A stretch of 64,000 nt of DNA from Enterococcus alishanensis (GTDB taxonomy: Bacteria; Bacillota; Bacilli; Lactobacillales; Enterococcaceae): assembly GCF_019218635.1 (NCBI RefSeq), contig NZ_JAHUZB010000006.1:124001-188000 (forward strand), read 5' to 3'. Under the pieces are notes generated by a model. The model saw only the letters and a program-made list of their open reading frames with translations. It ran no database searches and was not told the origin of the DNA. Positions 35,689 to 44,629 of this stretch are shown piece by piece. The position numbers and the translations under genes were made by a program. The stretch's first letter is position 1, and the number at the start of each line of letters is the position of its first letter.

Positions 35689-37639
35689 AAATTTTTCCTC
35701 CTAATTCAATAAATACTGCTTTTTTACTTTTATTAAAGAAAAGCAGCTCAATCGTTTTTTTAGATTCGACGATACTGTATAGTTCTGACAACATACTTTT
35801 GACTGATTTCAAATCTTCCTCAGCAATACAGATCATCAAGATGGTATTAATCATTCGGGTATGCCAACGAATTGATTTTTCTAAGGTCATCACAACTAGT
35901 CGACTTTCTTTTACTACTTCTGGTGGTGGATGGGGAATTGCGGCTCCCGTAGGCAAATCAGTCACACCTAACTTTTCCCTTTCCCAAATTGATTTTTCAA
36001 AATCAGCTGTCACCAGATCAAATTTCAATAAATCCTGTGATATGCGCGCAATGCATTCTTCCTTTGAAGAGAAGTTTTTATTTAAATAAATGAGACGAGC
36101 ATCGATTATTTTTCCTAATGAGACAAATTTTTTCACAGGTTGCGGTTCGATTTGGTCATAAAACAAATCTAAATACATAGAAGAAACTTTCTTTAAATCT
36201 TCTTTACTCATCAAAGCCGAAACATAGACAATAGGCACACTACTTTGATTAATTTTGACCGGTGAGATAACTAAATCAACATTTGATAAGTCTCGTTGAT
36301 AAAAAGTTCTTAAGGAAACAACTTCTAATATATCTTGCGGAAAAAGAATTCTTCTCATTCGATTAGCAATCAATTCTGAAGTCCCAATACCTGTTGGGCA
36401 AACAATCAAGATTTTTTTGTTTTTTGACGCTCGATCAATTGCTCCTTGAAAATGGATCATGATAAAAGCAATTTCATCTTCCGGTATCTGGATAGCTAAT
36501 TCAGTTTCAACTTTGGTTAAAATTAGCCAAGTTGTGCTATAAAGGACCGAATATTCTGATTTTATTTCAGCTAAAAGTGGATTTTTAACTGGAATATTCA
36601 TCTTCAAACGATAAATCATTGAAATCAGATGGTACATTAAATTACTGTATAACTGCTGATCGTTCGTTAAATCAATTTTTACTGAAATGCTCATATCGGC
36701 AATAATTTTTTTAACTAAGGCATCATACTGTTCCTTCAAAATAAAATCTTTTAACTTCGGTTCAAAGCCGTGAGCAATTAATTGTTTATTCAAATAGTCA
36801 AAGTCATTTTCAGTCATCTTAAAATCGGTTTCGCTTTGCAGTTGATCCACCAGCTCTTTAGTGAGCAGATATGTTTTCAGAGATTCAACATCTTCAAACA
36901 AAAAATAGACTTGTTTTTCCAAATGGAAACCATTTTTTATGCGAATCAATAAGATACTTGTCGATAGAATCAAGGATTGAAAATAGTTATCCGATAATTT
37001 CTCAATGTTAAAATTTTGGTTGTGTTGTAATAAAAATGTGATTTTTTCGACCATTTCCCTTGCTAAAAATTGATAACATAATTCAGGAAATTTCAGCCTA
37101 AAATCATTGGCTTGATCCGCTTGTTCAATAATTGAATAGGCAAAGTTTTTAATTGCTTTTTGAATATTAGATTCTTTACCGACAATCCTTGTTCCTAAAT
37201 TATCAGAAACTAAAGTCACATCTGAACTCTTAATCATCCGCTCAATTTGTAAAAAATCATTGGCAATTGACGTCTTGCTAACTAAAAATTTTTCTGAAAG
37301 TAATTGGTAAGACAAAGTTTCGCTGTGAATCAATAAATCTTTAGCAATCAATATTTGTCGTTCAAAAGGTGAATGATTCCATTCATTGATTTGATATTCC
37401 GATTGATTGCTGACTGCCTCTTCCAAATAGTTTTTATTAGTCAAAAAAATTCCTTTACGGGGAACTTTTTCAATTACTGCCTTTTTTGAAAGGACAAAAA
37501 TTTCTAGTTGCTTTAAATCTTTATGGGCGGTTCGTTCGGAAATACTAAGAATCGCCGCATAATCTTTAATTGGTACAAATGATTCATTTTTTAATAATAA
37601 GTTTAAAAACTTACTTTGGCGTTGTGTTAATCCATGCAT
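35681..37639 (-). CDS. PRD-containing transcriptional activator (MtlR/ManR-type)
   Basis: About 652 residues in the usual order: N-terminal winged HTHs (GLTQRQSKFLNLLLKNESFV, then a second with LLSEKFLVSKTSIANDFLQIERMI), two PRD domains with conserved His (ALIAHGFEPKL region and FIMIHFQGAIDRA), an EIIB-like domain with Cys in ILIVCPTGIGTSELIANRM, and a C-terminal EIIA-like domain with His in PTGAAIPHPPPE. Phosphorylation by the PTS sets its activity. The start is the ATG at 37639 behind GGGAGG. It is the first gene of the PTS/aldolase operon and therefore probably autoregulates it. A cre-like sequence lies 15 bases upstream of the start. Confidence 0.9.
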   Translation of the reverse strand: MHGLTQRQSKFLNLLLKNESFVPIKDYAAILSISERTAHKDLKQLEIFVLSKKAVIEKVPRKGIFLTNKNYLEEAVSNQSEYQINEWNHSPFERQILIAKDLLIHSETLSYQLLSEKFLVSKTSIANDFLQIERMIKSSDVTLVSDNLGTRIVGKESNIQKAIKNFAYSIIEQADQANDFRLKFPELCYQFLAREMVEKITFLLQHNQNFNIEKLSDNYFQSLILSTSILLIRIKNGFHLEKQVYFLFEDVESLKTYLLTKELVDQLQSETDFKMTENDFDYLNKQLIAHGFEPKLKDFILKEQYDALVKKIIADMSISVKIDLTNDQQLYSNLMYHLISMIYRLKMNIPVKNPLLAEIKSEYSVLYSTTWLILTKVETELAIQIPEDEIAFIMIHFQGAIDRASKNKKILIVCPTGIGTSELIANRMRRILFPQDILEVVSLRTFYQRDLSNVDLVISPVKINQSSVPIVYVSALMSKEDLKKVSSMYLDLFYDQIEPQPVKKFVSLGKIIDARLIYLNKNFSSKEECIARISQDLLKFDLVTADFEKSIWEREKLGVTDLPTGAAIPHPPPEVVKESRLVVMTLEKSIRWHTRMINTILMICIAEEDLKSVKSMLSELYSIVESKKTIELLFFNKSKKAVFIELGGKIFD

Positions 37640-37653
37640 GATTAGCCTCCCGG

Positions 37654-37667
37654 AGTAAGCGTTTTCT
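37654..37667 (-). promoter_or_regulatory. Cre-like site before the PTS operon
   Basis: On the minus strand AGAAAACGCTTACT matches 12 of 14 positions of the CcpA consensus TGWAANCGNTNWCA (first and last base deviate). It lies between the upstream promoter region and the ribosome binding site of the regulator gene, a place where CcpA acts as road block. Confidence 0.45.
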
Positions 37668-37778
37668 CTATATTTGTATCCTAGCATTTCTTTTTAAAAT
37701 CGGATATGACAGAATGATGCAACATTATTATTGAACCTTGCTGAACACCTCTCAAACCAATTTAAGAAAAATTGATAA

Positions 37779-37806
37779 CAAAAAAAGAGTGGATTGCTCC
37801 ACTCTT
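37779..37806 (-). terminator. Terminator behind the TfoX-domain gene
   Basis: On the minus strand AAGAGTGGA pairs perfectly with TCCACTCTT around a four-base loop, followed by seven T. Confidence 0.85.
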
Positions 37807-37831
37807 GATAGATTGGCTAGTATTTTTAAAT

Positions 37832-38083
37832 TTATTTCATGCCATCACTAAAACCTTTCAATTCAGCTTTCAGCTCTTCTGACAATTGATTGTAGTCAGT
37901 CCCGTCAATCGCACCTTGCAAAGTATATAAATGAACTAAACAAACTTCTGGAAAGGCCATCTTCAGTCGGACAAAGGCTTCTTTACTACCCATCTGTTGT
38001 AGATCTTCGGCTGTTTGAACACCTATTTGTTGCAACTTACGAGACATTTCTTTCCCAATATTATTTAATGCTGTCAACTCCAT
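37832..38083 (-). CDS. TfoX C-terminal domain protein
   Basis: An 83-residue protein made of a single domain: ELTALNNIGKEMSRKLQQIGVQTAEDLQQMGSKE resembles the helix-hairpin-helix-like C-terminal domain of TfoX/Sxy. In proteobacteria TfoX helps activate competence genes; stand-alone C-terminal domains in Firmicutes have no known role. It begins right after the acyltransferase stop (no gap) with GGGGG as ribosome binding site, so it is translated from the same mRNA. Competence function should not be assumed. Confidence 0.8.
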   Translation of the reverse strand: MELTALNNIGKEMSRKLQQIGVQTAEDLQQMGSKEAFVRLKMAFPEVCLVHLYTLQGAIDGTDYNQLSEELKAELKGFSDGMK

Positions 38084-39091
38084 TTAATTCCCCCTTCCCC
38101 TTTGATATCTCTGATAAACATTTCGCGGCACTTGACGAATATAATCCATTCCTTCAGCAACTGGCTGACTTCCCAGCAACAAGGTAATGCCAAAACTAAA
38201 AATTAAAATAAACAACAAGCCAATAAAATTAATTTGCAGCCCTCCAAAATCAAAAGAACGAAAAATTCTAACGATAAAACCATGTAATAAATAAACATTA
38301 AAGGTATGACGTCCTAAATCTGTGAAAAATGTTTTTTTCGTTGGAACAAAACTTAGAAAACTAAAAATGCCAATCACTCCCAGCAGTAAAACTATTCCGC
38401 GAACAAGCGCGCCTAACTCTGGAAAAGAAAGAAAATCTTCATAAGGTTTTGAACCGAAGAGCCAATATTTATTGATACTTTCATTAACATAAATAAAGCA
38501 AAAAACGAAGACAAGCCCAATCGCAGCTTTTATCCTGGCTGAGTTATTTTGTACCTTCTTAAAGGCTTTTGGTGAAAGATAATAGCCTAATAAAAAGAAA
38601 GGAAAAAATACCAATGTCCGCTGCATAGTTAACTCGCGGTTAATAAATGGCAAGTAACCAGCAATCAATGCGATTAAAAAGCTCAAACTAAGTCCAATCG
38701 GCGGTTTTAAACGACCAAATAAAAATAATAAAGCATTCCAAAAGAACATCGAAACTAAAAACCACAATGACCAGTGAGGAACGGTGAAATTAACATTAAA
38801 GGAACCGGCATTGCCAAAGAGCCAGTAATATAACGAGTAAATTATTTGAAAAACCAAATAAGTGACAATAAAAGTTTTAAAGCTTTTCCATAAATAACCT
38901 GGGCGGCGATAATTTTTCGAAAAGAAACCAGAGATCAAAATAAAAGCCGGCATATGAAAAGTAAACATTGTATAGTACATGTCGTGAACAAATCCGTCGT
39001 CTCCAATAAACGGTTGAATCAAATGCCCAAAGACAACTAGTACCATTAACATAAACTTTGCATTATCAAAATAACTGTCCCGTTCTTTCAT
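38084..39091 (-). CDS. Membrane acyltransferase (acyltransferase 3 family)
   Basis: A 335-residue protein with about ten membrane helices. The family start is clear: RDSYFDNAKFMLMVLVVFGH with the catalytic-type His in VVFGHLIQPF, then TFHMPAFILISGFFSKN. The family (OatA membrane part, NolL, ExoZ) transfers acyl groups across the membrane to sugars of cell-wall or exopolysaccharides. There is no extracellular SGNH domain, so it is not a full OatA. Acceptor unknown. Two-gene unit with the TfoX-domain gene. Confidence 0.87.
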   Translation of the reverse strand: MKERDSYFDNAKFMLMVLVVFGHLIQPFIGDDGFVHDMYYTMFTFHMPAFILISGFFSKNYRRPGYLWKSFKTFIVTYLVFQIIYSLYYWLFGNAGSFNVNFTVPHWSLWFLVSMFFWNALLFLFGRLKPPIGLSLSFLIALIAGYLPFINRELTMQRTLVFFPFFLLGYYLSPKAFKKVQNNSARIKAAIGLVFVFCFIYVNESINKYWLFGSKPYEDFLSFPELGALVRGIVLLLGVIGIFSFLSFVPTKKTFFTDLGRHTFNVYLLHGFIVRIFRSFDFGGLQINFIGLLFILIFSFGITLLLGSQPVAEGMDYIRQVPRNVYQRYQRGRGN

Positions 39092-39138
39092 TCGCTTTCT
39101 CCAATCAATAGTCTTCTATTTTATTATAATACATGAGC

Positions 39139-39177
39139 AAAAAAGCCGCGACTAACATTTATAGATAGTTGCGACTT
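39139..39177 (-). terminator. Terminator behind the arginase-family gene
   Basis: On the minus strand AAGTCGCAACTA pairs with TAGTCGCGGCTT (one mismatch, one G-U) and is followed by six T. It ends the PucR/arginase transcript. Confidence 0.75.
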
Positions 39178-39189
39178 ATTTATAATTAT

Positions 39190-40047
39190 TTACGAAAAAA
39201 TGTCAAAGCTTTGTAAAAGTTTTTTTAAGTTCTCCGCATCCCATGGCAAATATTCTGCAATAGTTAATCCGACAATCTCGCTTTCTTGTTGGATGGCTGC
39301 CATCGTCTCGCCAACTTCTTTTAAACTCATTTTTCCTGACTCAGAAGGAAATTCACTAACACCCGGCTCAGTAAAATACAATGATTTAAAGATTGCTGGA
39401 TCCAACACATCTAAATCAAAGTGGATCACTGTTTTGGTGAAATTATTCTGTTTAATCCATTCGCGAATTTTTTCAGGCTGTAGACACTGCTCTTTTTGAA
39501 CCTGATAAGGCAAATTCAATTCTGCCAAAATGACTTTTTCATCCGCTGTCGGTTCTTGTAAACCAACAAATAAAATATCTTTTATTCCATATGGATGTTG
39601 AACTTTTTCCGCGAACAACGGATCTCCATGACCTAATAAATTTCCTAAAACCATCGCATGTTCGTGATAATAAATTTCTGGTGTCGAAATATCTGGATGA
39701 GAATCTATCCAAATAATACCTAATTTTTCTCCATATTTTCCATGCAAATAATCAAAAGGTGCCTGCGAAACTAAGCAATCACCGCCTAGAGTAATAATTT
39801 TATCAGGTTTTTCAGTTATGATTTTTTCAGTAACAGCCGCTAAATTTTTCAATAAAGTAGGTTGTGCTACAACACCATTCTTTTTTTCTAATTCAGTATC
39901 GTCACTAGCGGTCGGGATTGCAATTGTGAATTCTTCCTGCTCTAAATTTTTCGGTGCCAACCAAGCAAGTAATTGTGAACCGAAAGCATAAGTAGGCTTG
40001 TTGCCACCTTGCCATTGAGCAATCTTCAATCTGATCGTTTTTTTCAT
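39190..40047 (-). CDS. Arginase/agmatinase/formiminoglutamase family protein
   Basis: A 285-residue ureohydrolase-fold protein. The two-manganese ligands can be read as D115, H117, D119 in IDSHPD and D211, D213 in HFDLDVLDP. The first ligand, normally the His of GGDH, is Cys91 in TLGGDC. Five of six ligands are therefore kept. The family removes urea or formamide from arginine, agmatine or formiminoglutamate; with the His-to-Cys change activity may be altered, or the substrate may differ. No ornithine or putrescine gene is near. It is co-transcribed behind a PucR-type regulator (13-base gap). Confidence 0.82.
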   Translation of the reverse strand: MKKTIRLKIAQWQGGNKPTYAFGSQLLAWLAPKNLEQEEFTIAIPTASDDTELEKKNGVVAQPTLLKNLAAVTEKIITEKPDKIITLGGDCLVSQAPFDYLHGKYGEKLGIIWIDSHPDISTPEIYYHEHAMVLGNLLGHGDPLFAEKVQHPYGIKDILFVGLQEPTADEKVILAELNLPYQVQKEQCLQPEKIREWIKQNNFTKTVIHFDLDVLDPAIFKSLYFTEPGVSEFPSESGKMSLKEVGETMAAIQQESEIVGLTIAEYLPWDAENLKKLLQSFDIFS

Positions 40048-40060
40048 TTTTAAGGCTCCT

Positions 40061-41290
40061 TTATTTTTTAGTCTGAAACATTTTCTGGGCTTGCAATACT
40101 AATTGAAAAACCCAAGCCATTTCTGAATCATCAATTTCAGTTTGCGTAATGTCACGAATTTTATTTAAACGATAAATTAATGTATTACGATGAATATGTA
40201 GCTCTTTAGCAGTTTGATTAATATCATTTCGCTGGTATAAATAAATTTCTAGTGTTTTAACTAATTCTGTTTCATGGGCATGATCATAAGAAAAAAGCTT
40301 CCTTAACGAAGTGGGAACGATACTTTCCCAAGAATATTTCTCCAAAGGCTGTAACAATAAAATTTCTGGCAATGATTTTGAAAAATAAGTACATTCTCGA
40401 TTCCTGTTTAAAATTGCTGCTGTCTCAAAAGCCAATTCTGCTTGTTGAATATATTTTCTCCGTTGATTCAAACCTGTGAAAACATCACTGGCCCCGCAAT
40501 AAAGATTGTACTGGTGGACAATGCTCAATAAATTTTCTTCAAATTCTACTAGTTGCAAATGGTGAAAAAGTATATATAAACGATGTTTTTTTACTAAAAA
40601 TAAAACATTGCTACCGTCTTTGACAATCCTGCTTTTAATATGAGACAGAATCTGTTCTTCCTGATTTTTTTCTGCTAAAACTACAATACAATATTGCGGT
40701 GTTAAGCGTAACGTATCGACATATTCTGTTAGTTTGTTAATTTGCGGATAATTGGCTGTATCAAAAATTTTTTGCGCCAATAATTCTTTCACAGGATTGA
40801 TAGCATGTTTTAGACGAAAGTTTTTAGAACGCATCAAAATCGTACAAAACCGACACAATAAATCATTCAATCGCAAAGAAAATCTTAGCAATTTTTCTTC
40901 CATAAACAACACACTAACAAAACCTTCTAAGTTGTCATCAATATAAATTGGTCCGCTAGTTTGCGGATAGTCTTTACAGACACCCCAATTAATATTTATT
41001 GCCTGTCGCGAGCCAGTAATCGCTTGCATCAAACCATCTTCAATATAATAAGCCATAATAGTATGGTCACTAGGTTCTCCATGCTCAATAATTTGTTGCC
41101 AAAAAGGATCTGTGACTTTTTGGTCTCCTGCCGAAGTAATCCAACGATAGCCTGGATCTGCAACAATTAACGGCAGGCGAAAAGTTTGATACGTATAATC
41201 AATCAATTCTTCAATTGTCGAACCTTTGGCAATATTTTCAATCATTTGATTGGTATACTGCGTTAAACTTTTTTCACTGTATCGCGCCAT
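40061..41290 (-). CDS. PucR/CdaR-type transcriptional regulator
   Basis: A 409-residue regulator with a sensor-like N-terminal part (LPLIVADPGYRWITSAGD looks GAF/PAS-like), a GGDEF-like middle region typical of PucR/CdaR, and the C-terminal PucR HTH: YLYQRNDINQTAKELHIHRNTLIYRLNKI. The family activates genes for purine, amino acid or sugar-acid use in response to the substrate. It is first in the two-gene unit with the arginase-family gene and divergent from the DUF3237/flavoprotein pair, so it may control both. Confidence 0.85.
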   Translation of the reverse strand: MARYSEKSLTQYTNQMIENIAKGSTIEELIDYTYQTFRLPLIVADPGYRWITSAGDQKVTDPFWQQIIEHGEPSDHTIMAYYIEDGLMQAITGSRQAININWGVCKDYPQTSGPIYIDDNLEGFVSVLFMEEKLLRFSLRLNDLLCRFCTILMRSKNFRLKHAINPVKELLAQKIFDTANYPQINKLTEYVDTLRLTPQYCIVVLAEKNQEEQILSHIKSRIVKDGSNVLFLVKKHRLYILFHHLQLVEFEENLLSIVHQYNLYCGASDVFTGLNQRRKYIQQAELAFETAAILNRNRECTYFSKSLPEILLLQPLEKYSWESIVPTSLRKLFSYDHAHETELVKTLEIYLYQRNDINQTAKELHIHRNTLIYRLNKIRDITQTEIDDSEMAWVFQLVLQAQKMFQTKK

Positions 41291-41443
41291 CTTGCTCTCT
41301 CCTGAAATTTTATTTAATTAATTTTATCATCTATTGGCATTTTTGACGATAAAGTACCAGAAAAATCATTTATTTTGCCGATGGTTTTAGTTCGTTTGCA
41401 TGTTATTATTTTCACAATAATTAAATAAAAGGAGTCGACACTT

Positions 41444-41950
41444 ATGGAAAGCTTCGAATTAAACAAATTTAAGATTGAGCATTTATTCACTTACTCAATT
41501 GATGTAAATGCAGACATGTTTATCCAAAAATTGCCAACAGGCGGTACTCGTGTCACTGGAACAATCGCTGGTGGAAAAGTTTGGGGACCGAAAATCCAAG
41601 GGAAAATTTTACCAGTCGGTGCAGATTGGTCAACCGTTTATCCCAATGGCATTGTTGATGTAGATTGTCGCACCATGATTGAAACAGGTGATGGTGCCCA
41701 TATCAACATGTTTTACAAAGGACGGATTGATTTAGGGTCAGAAGAAGCAGCGGCAGATTATGCTAACGGAAAATTCCCTGCTGTGATGGGCACACAACCG
41801 ATGCCGGTTTTAGATACTGATGATGAATGCTATGATTGGTGTAATCATTATGCTTGTTTTGGCATCGGTCGGGTAGATTTCACGAATGACCCGATTGTGA
41901 TTCAATATGATGTTTACCGTTACTATGCAACACCATTTGCTGAAAATTAG
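41444..41950 (+). CDS. DUF3237 family protein
   Basis: A 168-residue protein with the DUF3237 beta-barrel pattern: LNKFKIEHLFTYSIDVN, GTIAGGKVWGPKIQGKILPVGADW, DVDCRTMIETGDGAHINMFYKGRID, and YEWCNHY-like YDWCNHYACFGIGRVDF at the end. No enzymatic function is established for this family; members often accompany degradation genes for aromatic or cyclic compounds. It starts with AAGGAG and is followed nine bases later by an OYE/FadH-type flavoprotein gene, so the two probably act in one pathway. Confidence 0.82.
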   Translation: MESFELNKFKIEHLFTYSIDVNADMFIQKLPTGGTRVTGTIAGGKVWGPKIQGKILPVGADWSTVYPNGIVDVDCRTMIETGDGAHINMFYKGRIDLGSEEAAADYANGKFPAVMGTQPMPVLDTDDECYDWCNHYACFGIGRVDFTNDPIVIQYDVYRYYATPFAEN

Positions 41951-41968
41951 TTTGAAAGGATGAAAAAA

Positions 41969-43909
41969 ATGAACTATGATGCATTATTTACCCCATTTAA
42001 AATTGGAAATATGGAAGTTAAAAATCGCATTGTCATGTCACCGATGGGAACCAACTCCGCATTTATTAACGGACGAAAAGATGAACAAGAAATTGATTAC
42101 TTTGTAGAAAGAGCAAAAGGTGGCGCCGGCATGATTATTTTAGGTTGCCAGCCTTTGAATGAAGAAATTGCCCAAGGTTCAATGGAAGGAACGCTGGATT
42201 CTTTTAGCGTGTTACCGGCTTTAACATCTTTAGTTGATTCAGTTCATCGCTATGGAACCAAAGTGGTCTGTCAAATTACTTGTGGAACTGGACGGAATGC
42301 CTTTCCTGATACTTTAGGTCGCCCGCCAATGTCCGCTTCAGCAATTCCCTCTGCTTTTGACCCGAATGTTCCTTGTCGCGCGATGACAAAACAGGATATT
42401 CAAGATGTGATGGACGGTTTTACTTTTGCGGCTGGTTTAGCAAAAGATGCTGGTTTTGATGCGATTGAAATTCATGCCCATGCTGGTTATTTAGTTGATC
42501 AATTCATGTCACCTGTTTGGAACAAACGAACCGATGAATATGGTGGTTCACCAGAAAACTTTGCCCGTTTCCCAAGAGAAATTGTGCAAGCGATTCGTAA
42601 AGCTGTGGGTAATCAACTACCGATTTTATTCCGTATTTCACTGGACCATCGTTTTGAAGGTGGCCGGACGTTGGAAGATTCGATTCCATTGATTCAACTT
42701 TTAGAAGAAGAAGGCGTTGATGCGTTTGACATTGATGCTGGTTGCTATGAAACACTAGATTATATTTTCCCACCATCTTATCTAGGGGAATCTTGTATGT
42801 CTTATGTTAACGAAGCAGCACGCCAAGCCGTTAATGTTCCACTATTAAATGCCGGTACTCATAATCCTGAATCAGCAGTTGAAATCATTGAATCAGGAAA
42901 TATTGATTTTGCTATGATTGGTCGTGGCTTGATTGCTGATCCAGATTTACCTAATAAATTATTAGCTGGACATAGAGAAGATGTTCGACCGTGTATTCGT
43001 TGTAACGAAAATTGCATCGGAAGAATTTGGAACAACCATACGAAATTAAGTTGTTCTGTGAATATTCAAGCGATGGAAGAAAGACGTTTCAAACTAGAAC
43101 AAGCCAATGAAGTCAAAAATATCGTGGTTATCGGTGGCGGGGCTTCTGGTATGGAAGCAGCTCGTGTGGCTGCCACTCGTGGTCATAAAGTGACTTTATA
43201 TGAAGCAAGTCATCGCCTTGGGGGTATTATGCGGGATGTTGCTACTGCGAAATTTAAAAATAATATCCAATTATTAAGTGATTGGTATGAAACACAATTA
43301 ACTAAATTAGGCGTCGATGTGCAATTAAATACTTTTGTTTCATCAGACGATGCTATTTTAGCTGAATGCGATCAAATTTTTGTTGGTTGTGGTGCCGAAC
43401 CAATCGTGCCAAACATTCCTGGAATTGATTTACCCATCGTTGAAACTATGGTTGCGGCTCATCGTGACGAATCATTAATCAAAGGTGATAATATTATCGT
43501 TTGTGGTGGTGGTTCAACTGGTTGTGACGGCGCATTGGAAATGGCAAATGAAATGGGTAAAAATGTTACCATCATCGAAATGAAAGATGAAGTCGCTCAA
43601 GATGCGATGTTTATCAACCGCATTTCATTGCTGAACGCTTTAAATGCTAACAATGTTACCATGCTAACAAAAACTGTCGTTCAATCAATTGAAGAAGATG
43701 GTGTCATTGTTGAAAAAGCAGATGGCTCAACTGAAAAAATTTATGCCGACACCGTCTTAAATGCTTTCGGGATGAGACCTTTGTTAAATACCGTTAATGG
43801 TATCAAAGAAAAATACCACACGAAAACTCGCGTGGTTGGTGACAGTCAAAAAATCGGAAAAATCGGTGATGCGATTCGTGCAGGCTTCTACGCCGGTAGT
43901 GCTGTCTAA
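41969..43909 (+). CDS. OYE/2,4-dienoyl-CoA reductase-type flavoprotein (FadH-like)
   Basis: About 646 residues in two parts. Residues 1-330 form the old-yellow-enzyme barrel (LFTPFKIGNMEVKNRIVMSPMG, HAHAGYLVDQFMSP, NKRTDEYGGSPENFARF). The Fe-S cluster Cys residues follow in RPCIRCNENC and LSC. The second part has two Rossmann motifs, VVIGGGASGMEAAR for FAD and IVCGGGSTGCDGALE for NAD(P). The enzyme reduces activated C=C bonds with FMN, a 4Fe-4S cluster and FAD; candidates are enoyl-CoA, bile acid or aromatic enones. The start is the ATG at 41969, six bases behind AAAGGATG; an ATG at 41960 touches that site. Confidence 0.9.
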   Translation: MNYDALFTPFKIGNMEVKNRIVMSPMGTNSAFINGRKDEQEIDYFVERAKGGAGMIILGCQPLNEEIAQGSMEGTLDSFSVLPALTSLVDSVHRYGTKVVCQITCGTGRNAFPDTLGRPPMSASAIPSAFDPNVPCRAMTKQDIQDVMDGFTFAAGLAKDAGFDAIEIHAHAGYLVDQFMSPVWNKRTDEYGGSPENFARFPREIVQAIRKAVGNQLPILFRISLDHRFEGGRTLEDSIPLIQLLEEEGVDAFDIDAGCYETLDYIFPPSYLGESCMSYVNEAARQAVNVPLLNAGTHNPESAVEIIESGNIDFAMIGRGLIADPDLPNKLLAGHREDVRPCIRCNENCIGRIWNNHTKLSCSVNIQAMEERRFKLEQANEVKNIVVIGGGASGMEAARVAATRGHKVTLYEASHRLGGIMRDVATAKFKNNIQLLSDWYETQLTKLGVDVQLNTFVSSDDAILAECDQIFVGCGAEPIVPNIPGIDLPIVETMVAAHRDESLIKGDNIIVCGGGSTGCDGALEMANEMGKNVTIIEMKDEVAQDAMFINRISLLNALNANNVTMLTKTVVQSIEEDGVIVEKADGSTEKIYADTVLNAFGMRPLLNTVNGIKEKYHTKTRVVGDSQKIGKIGDAIRAGFYAGSAV

Positions 43910-43916
43910 TTAAAAA

Positions 43917-43955
43917 AAGCAATTAGTATCTTTTCGATACTAATTGCTTTTTTTC
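43917..43955 (+). terminator. Terminator behind the flavoprotein gene
   Basis: A perfect 14-base stem AAGCAATTAGTATC with its complement, five-base loop, followed by seven T; A run upstream allows action on the other strand too. Confidence 0.85.
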
Positions 43956-43981
43956 TTCGTCATTTTATATAAATAACATAA

Positions 43982-44629
43982 TTAATCATCAGAATTCTTC
44001 CATAAATAACCTTTTCCCCATACAGTTTGCAAGTGTATATTCTCACCAAACTTATTTTTTAATTTATATTTAATTCGAGTTGTAATATTTGATAATTCGG
44101 ACAAACGAGAAGCACTGACTTCATTCCACAAGACTGTACATAGTAATTTTCTTTCTACTACTACTCCTTCATTTTCGATTAAATAGTCTAGTGTTTTTCT
44201 TTCCGTTTTGCTTAAATTCAAGTCAGAAATAATATCAGTGCTCACTTCACTACTCATTTCTTTTGATTTAACAACTTCTTCTAACAATAGTCGGAGTCCT
44301 TCCAATGTAAAGTTAGTTTGAATATTTAAAATTTCTCTACCATGAATTTGTTGCTTAATCATTTGGTCGGATTTACGCATAAAATACTTACGTTGGAAAG
44401 CTGTTTTTTGAATCGCATAAGCCACTTCATCATCTGATAAAGTTTCACTAAAAATAACTATTGGAAAATATTTTAAAAAATCACTACCTGATTGTTCTAG
44501 AAACTTTTCATAATTGTTCAATGTTAATGAAACAGAACAAAAAACCTCATGCCCCAACAATTGTAATGCTTGCTCCATCGGTCTCTCAGTCTCAAAATTT
44601 TTACTTAAAATCAAAATATTAGCCATCAT
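43982..44629 (-). CDS. Atypical response-regulator-like winged-helix protein A
   Basis: 215 residues. The C-terminal 90 residues form an OmpR-type winged helix: NLSKTERKTLDYLIENEGVVVERKLLCTVLW ... SNITTRIKYKLKNKF ... HLQTVWGKGYLW. The N-terminus resembles a receiver (ANILILSKNFETERPMEQALQLLGHEVF), but the acidic pair is replaced by Ser-Lys and the phospho-acceptor position in YFPIVIFSETLSDDEV is Ser-Glu, not Asp. It can hardly be switched by phosphorylation. No histidine kinase is near. It is a paralogue of the regulator at 47410-48108, on the other side of the secreted-protein gene, and divergent from that gene. I infer that it regulates it. Confidence 0.75.
   Translation of the reverse strand: MMANILILSKNFETERPMEQALQLLGHEVFCSVSLTLNNYEKFLEQSGSDFLKYFPIVIFSETLSDDEVAYAIQKTAFQRKYFMRKSDQMIKQQIHGREILNIQTNFTLEGLRLLLEEVVKSKEMSSEVSTDIISDLNLSKTERKTLDYLIENEGVVVERKLLCTVLWNEVSASRLSELSNITTRIKYKLKNKFGENIHLQTVWGKGYLWKNSDD

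Noticed and set aside
35123-36089. Plus-strand frames of 144 and 150 codons across the IIA and regulator genes
   Set aside because: They are antisense to genes with complete PTS motifs, have no ribosome binding site and show no recognisable protein pattern.
42504-42776. Minus-strand 90-codon frame inside the flavoprotein gene
   Set aside because: Antisense shadow of a well-conserved enzyme region.
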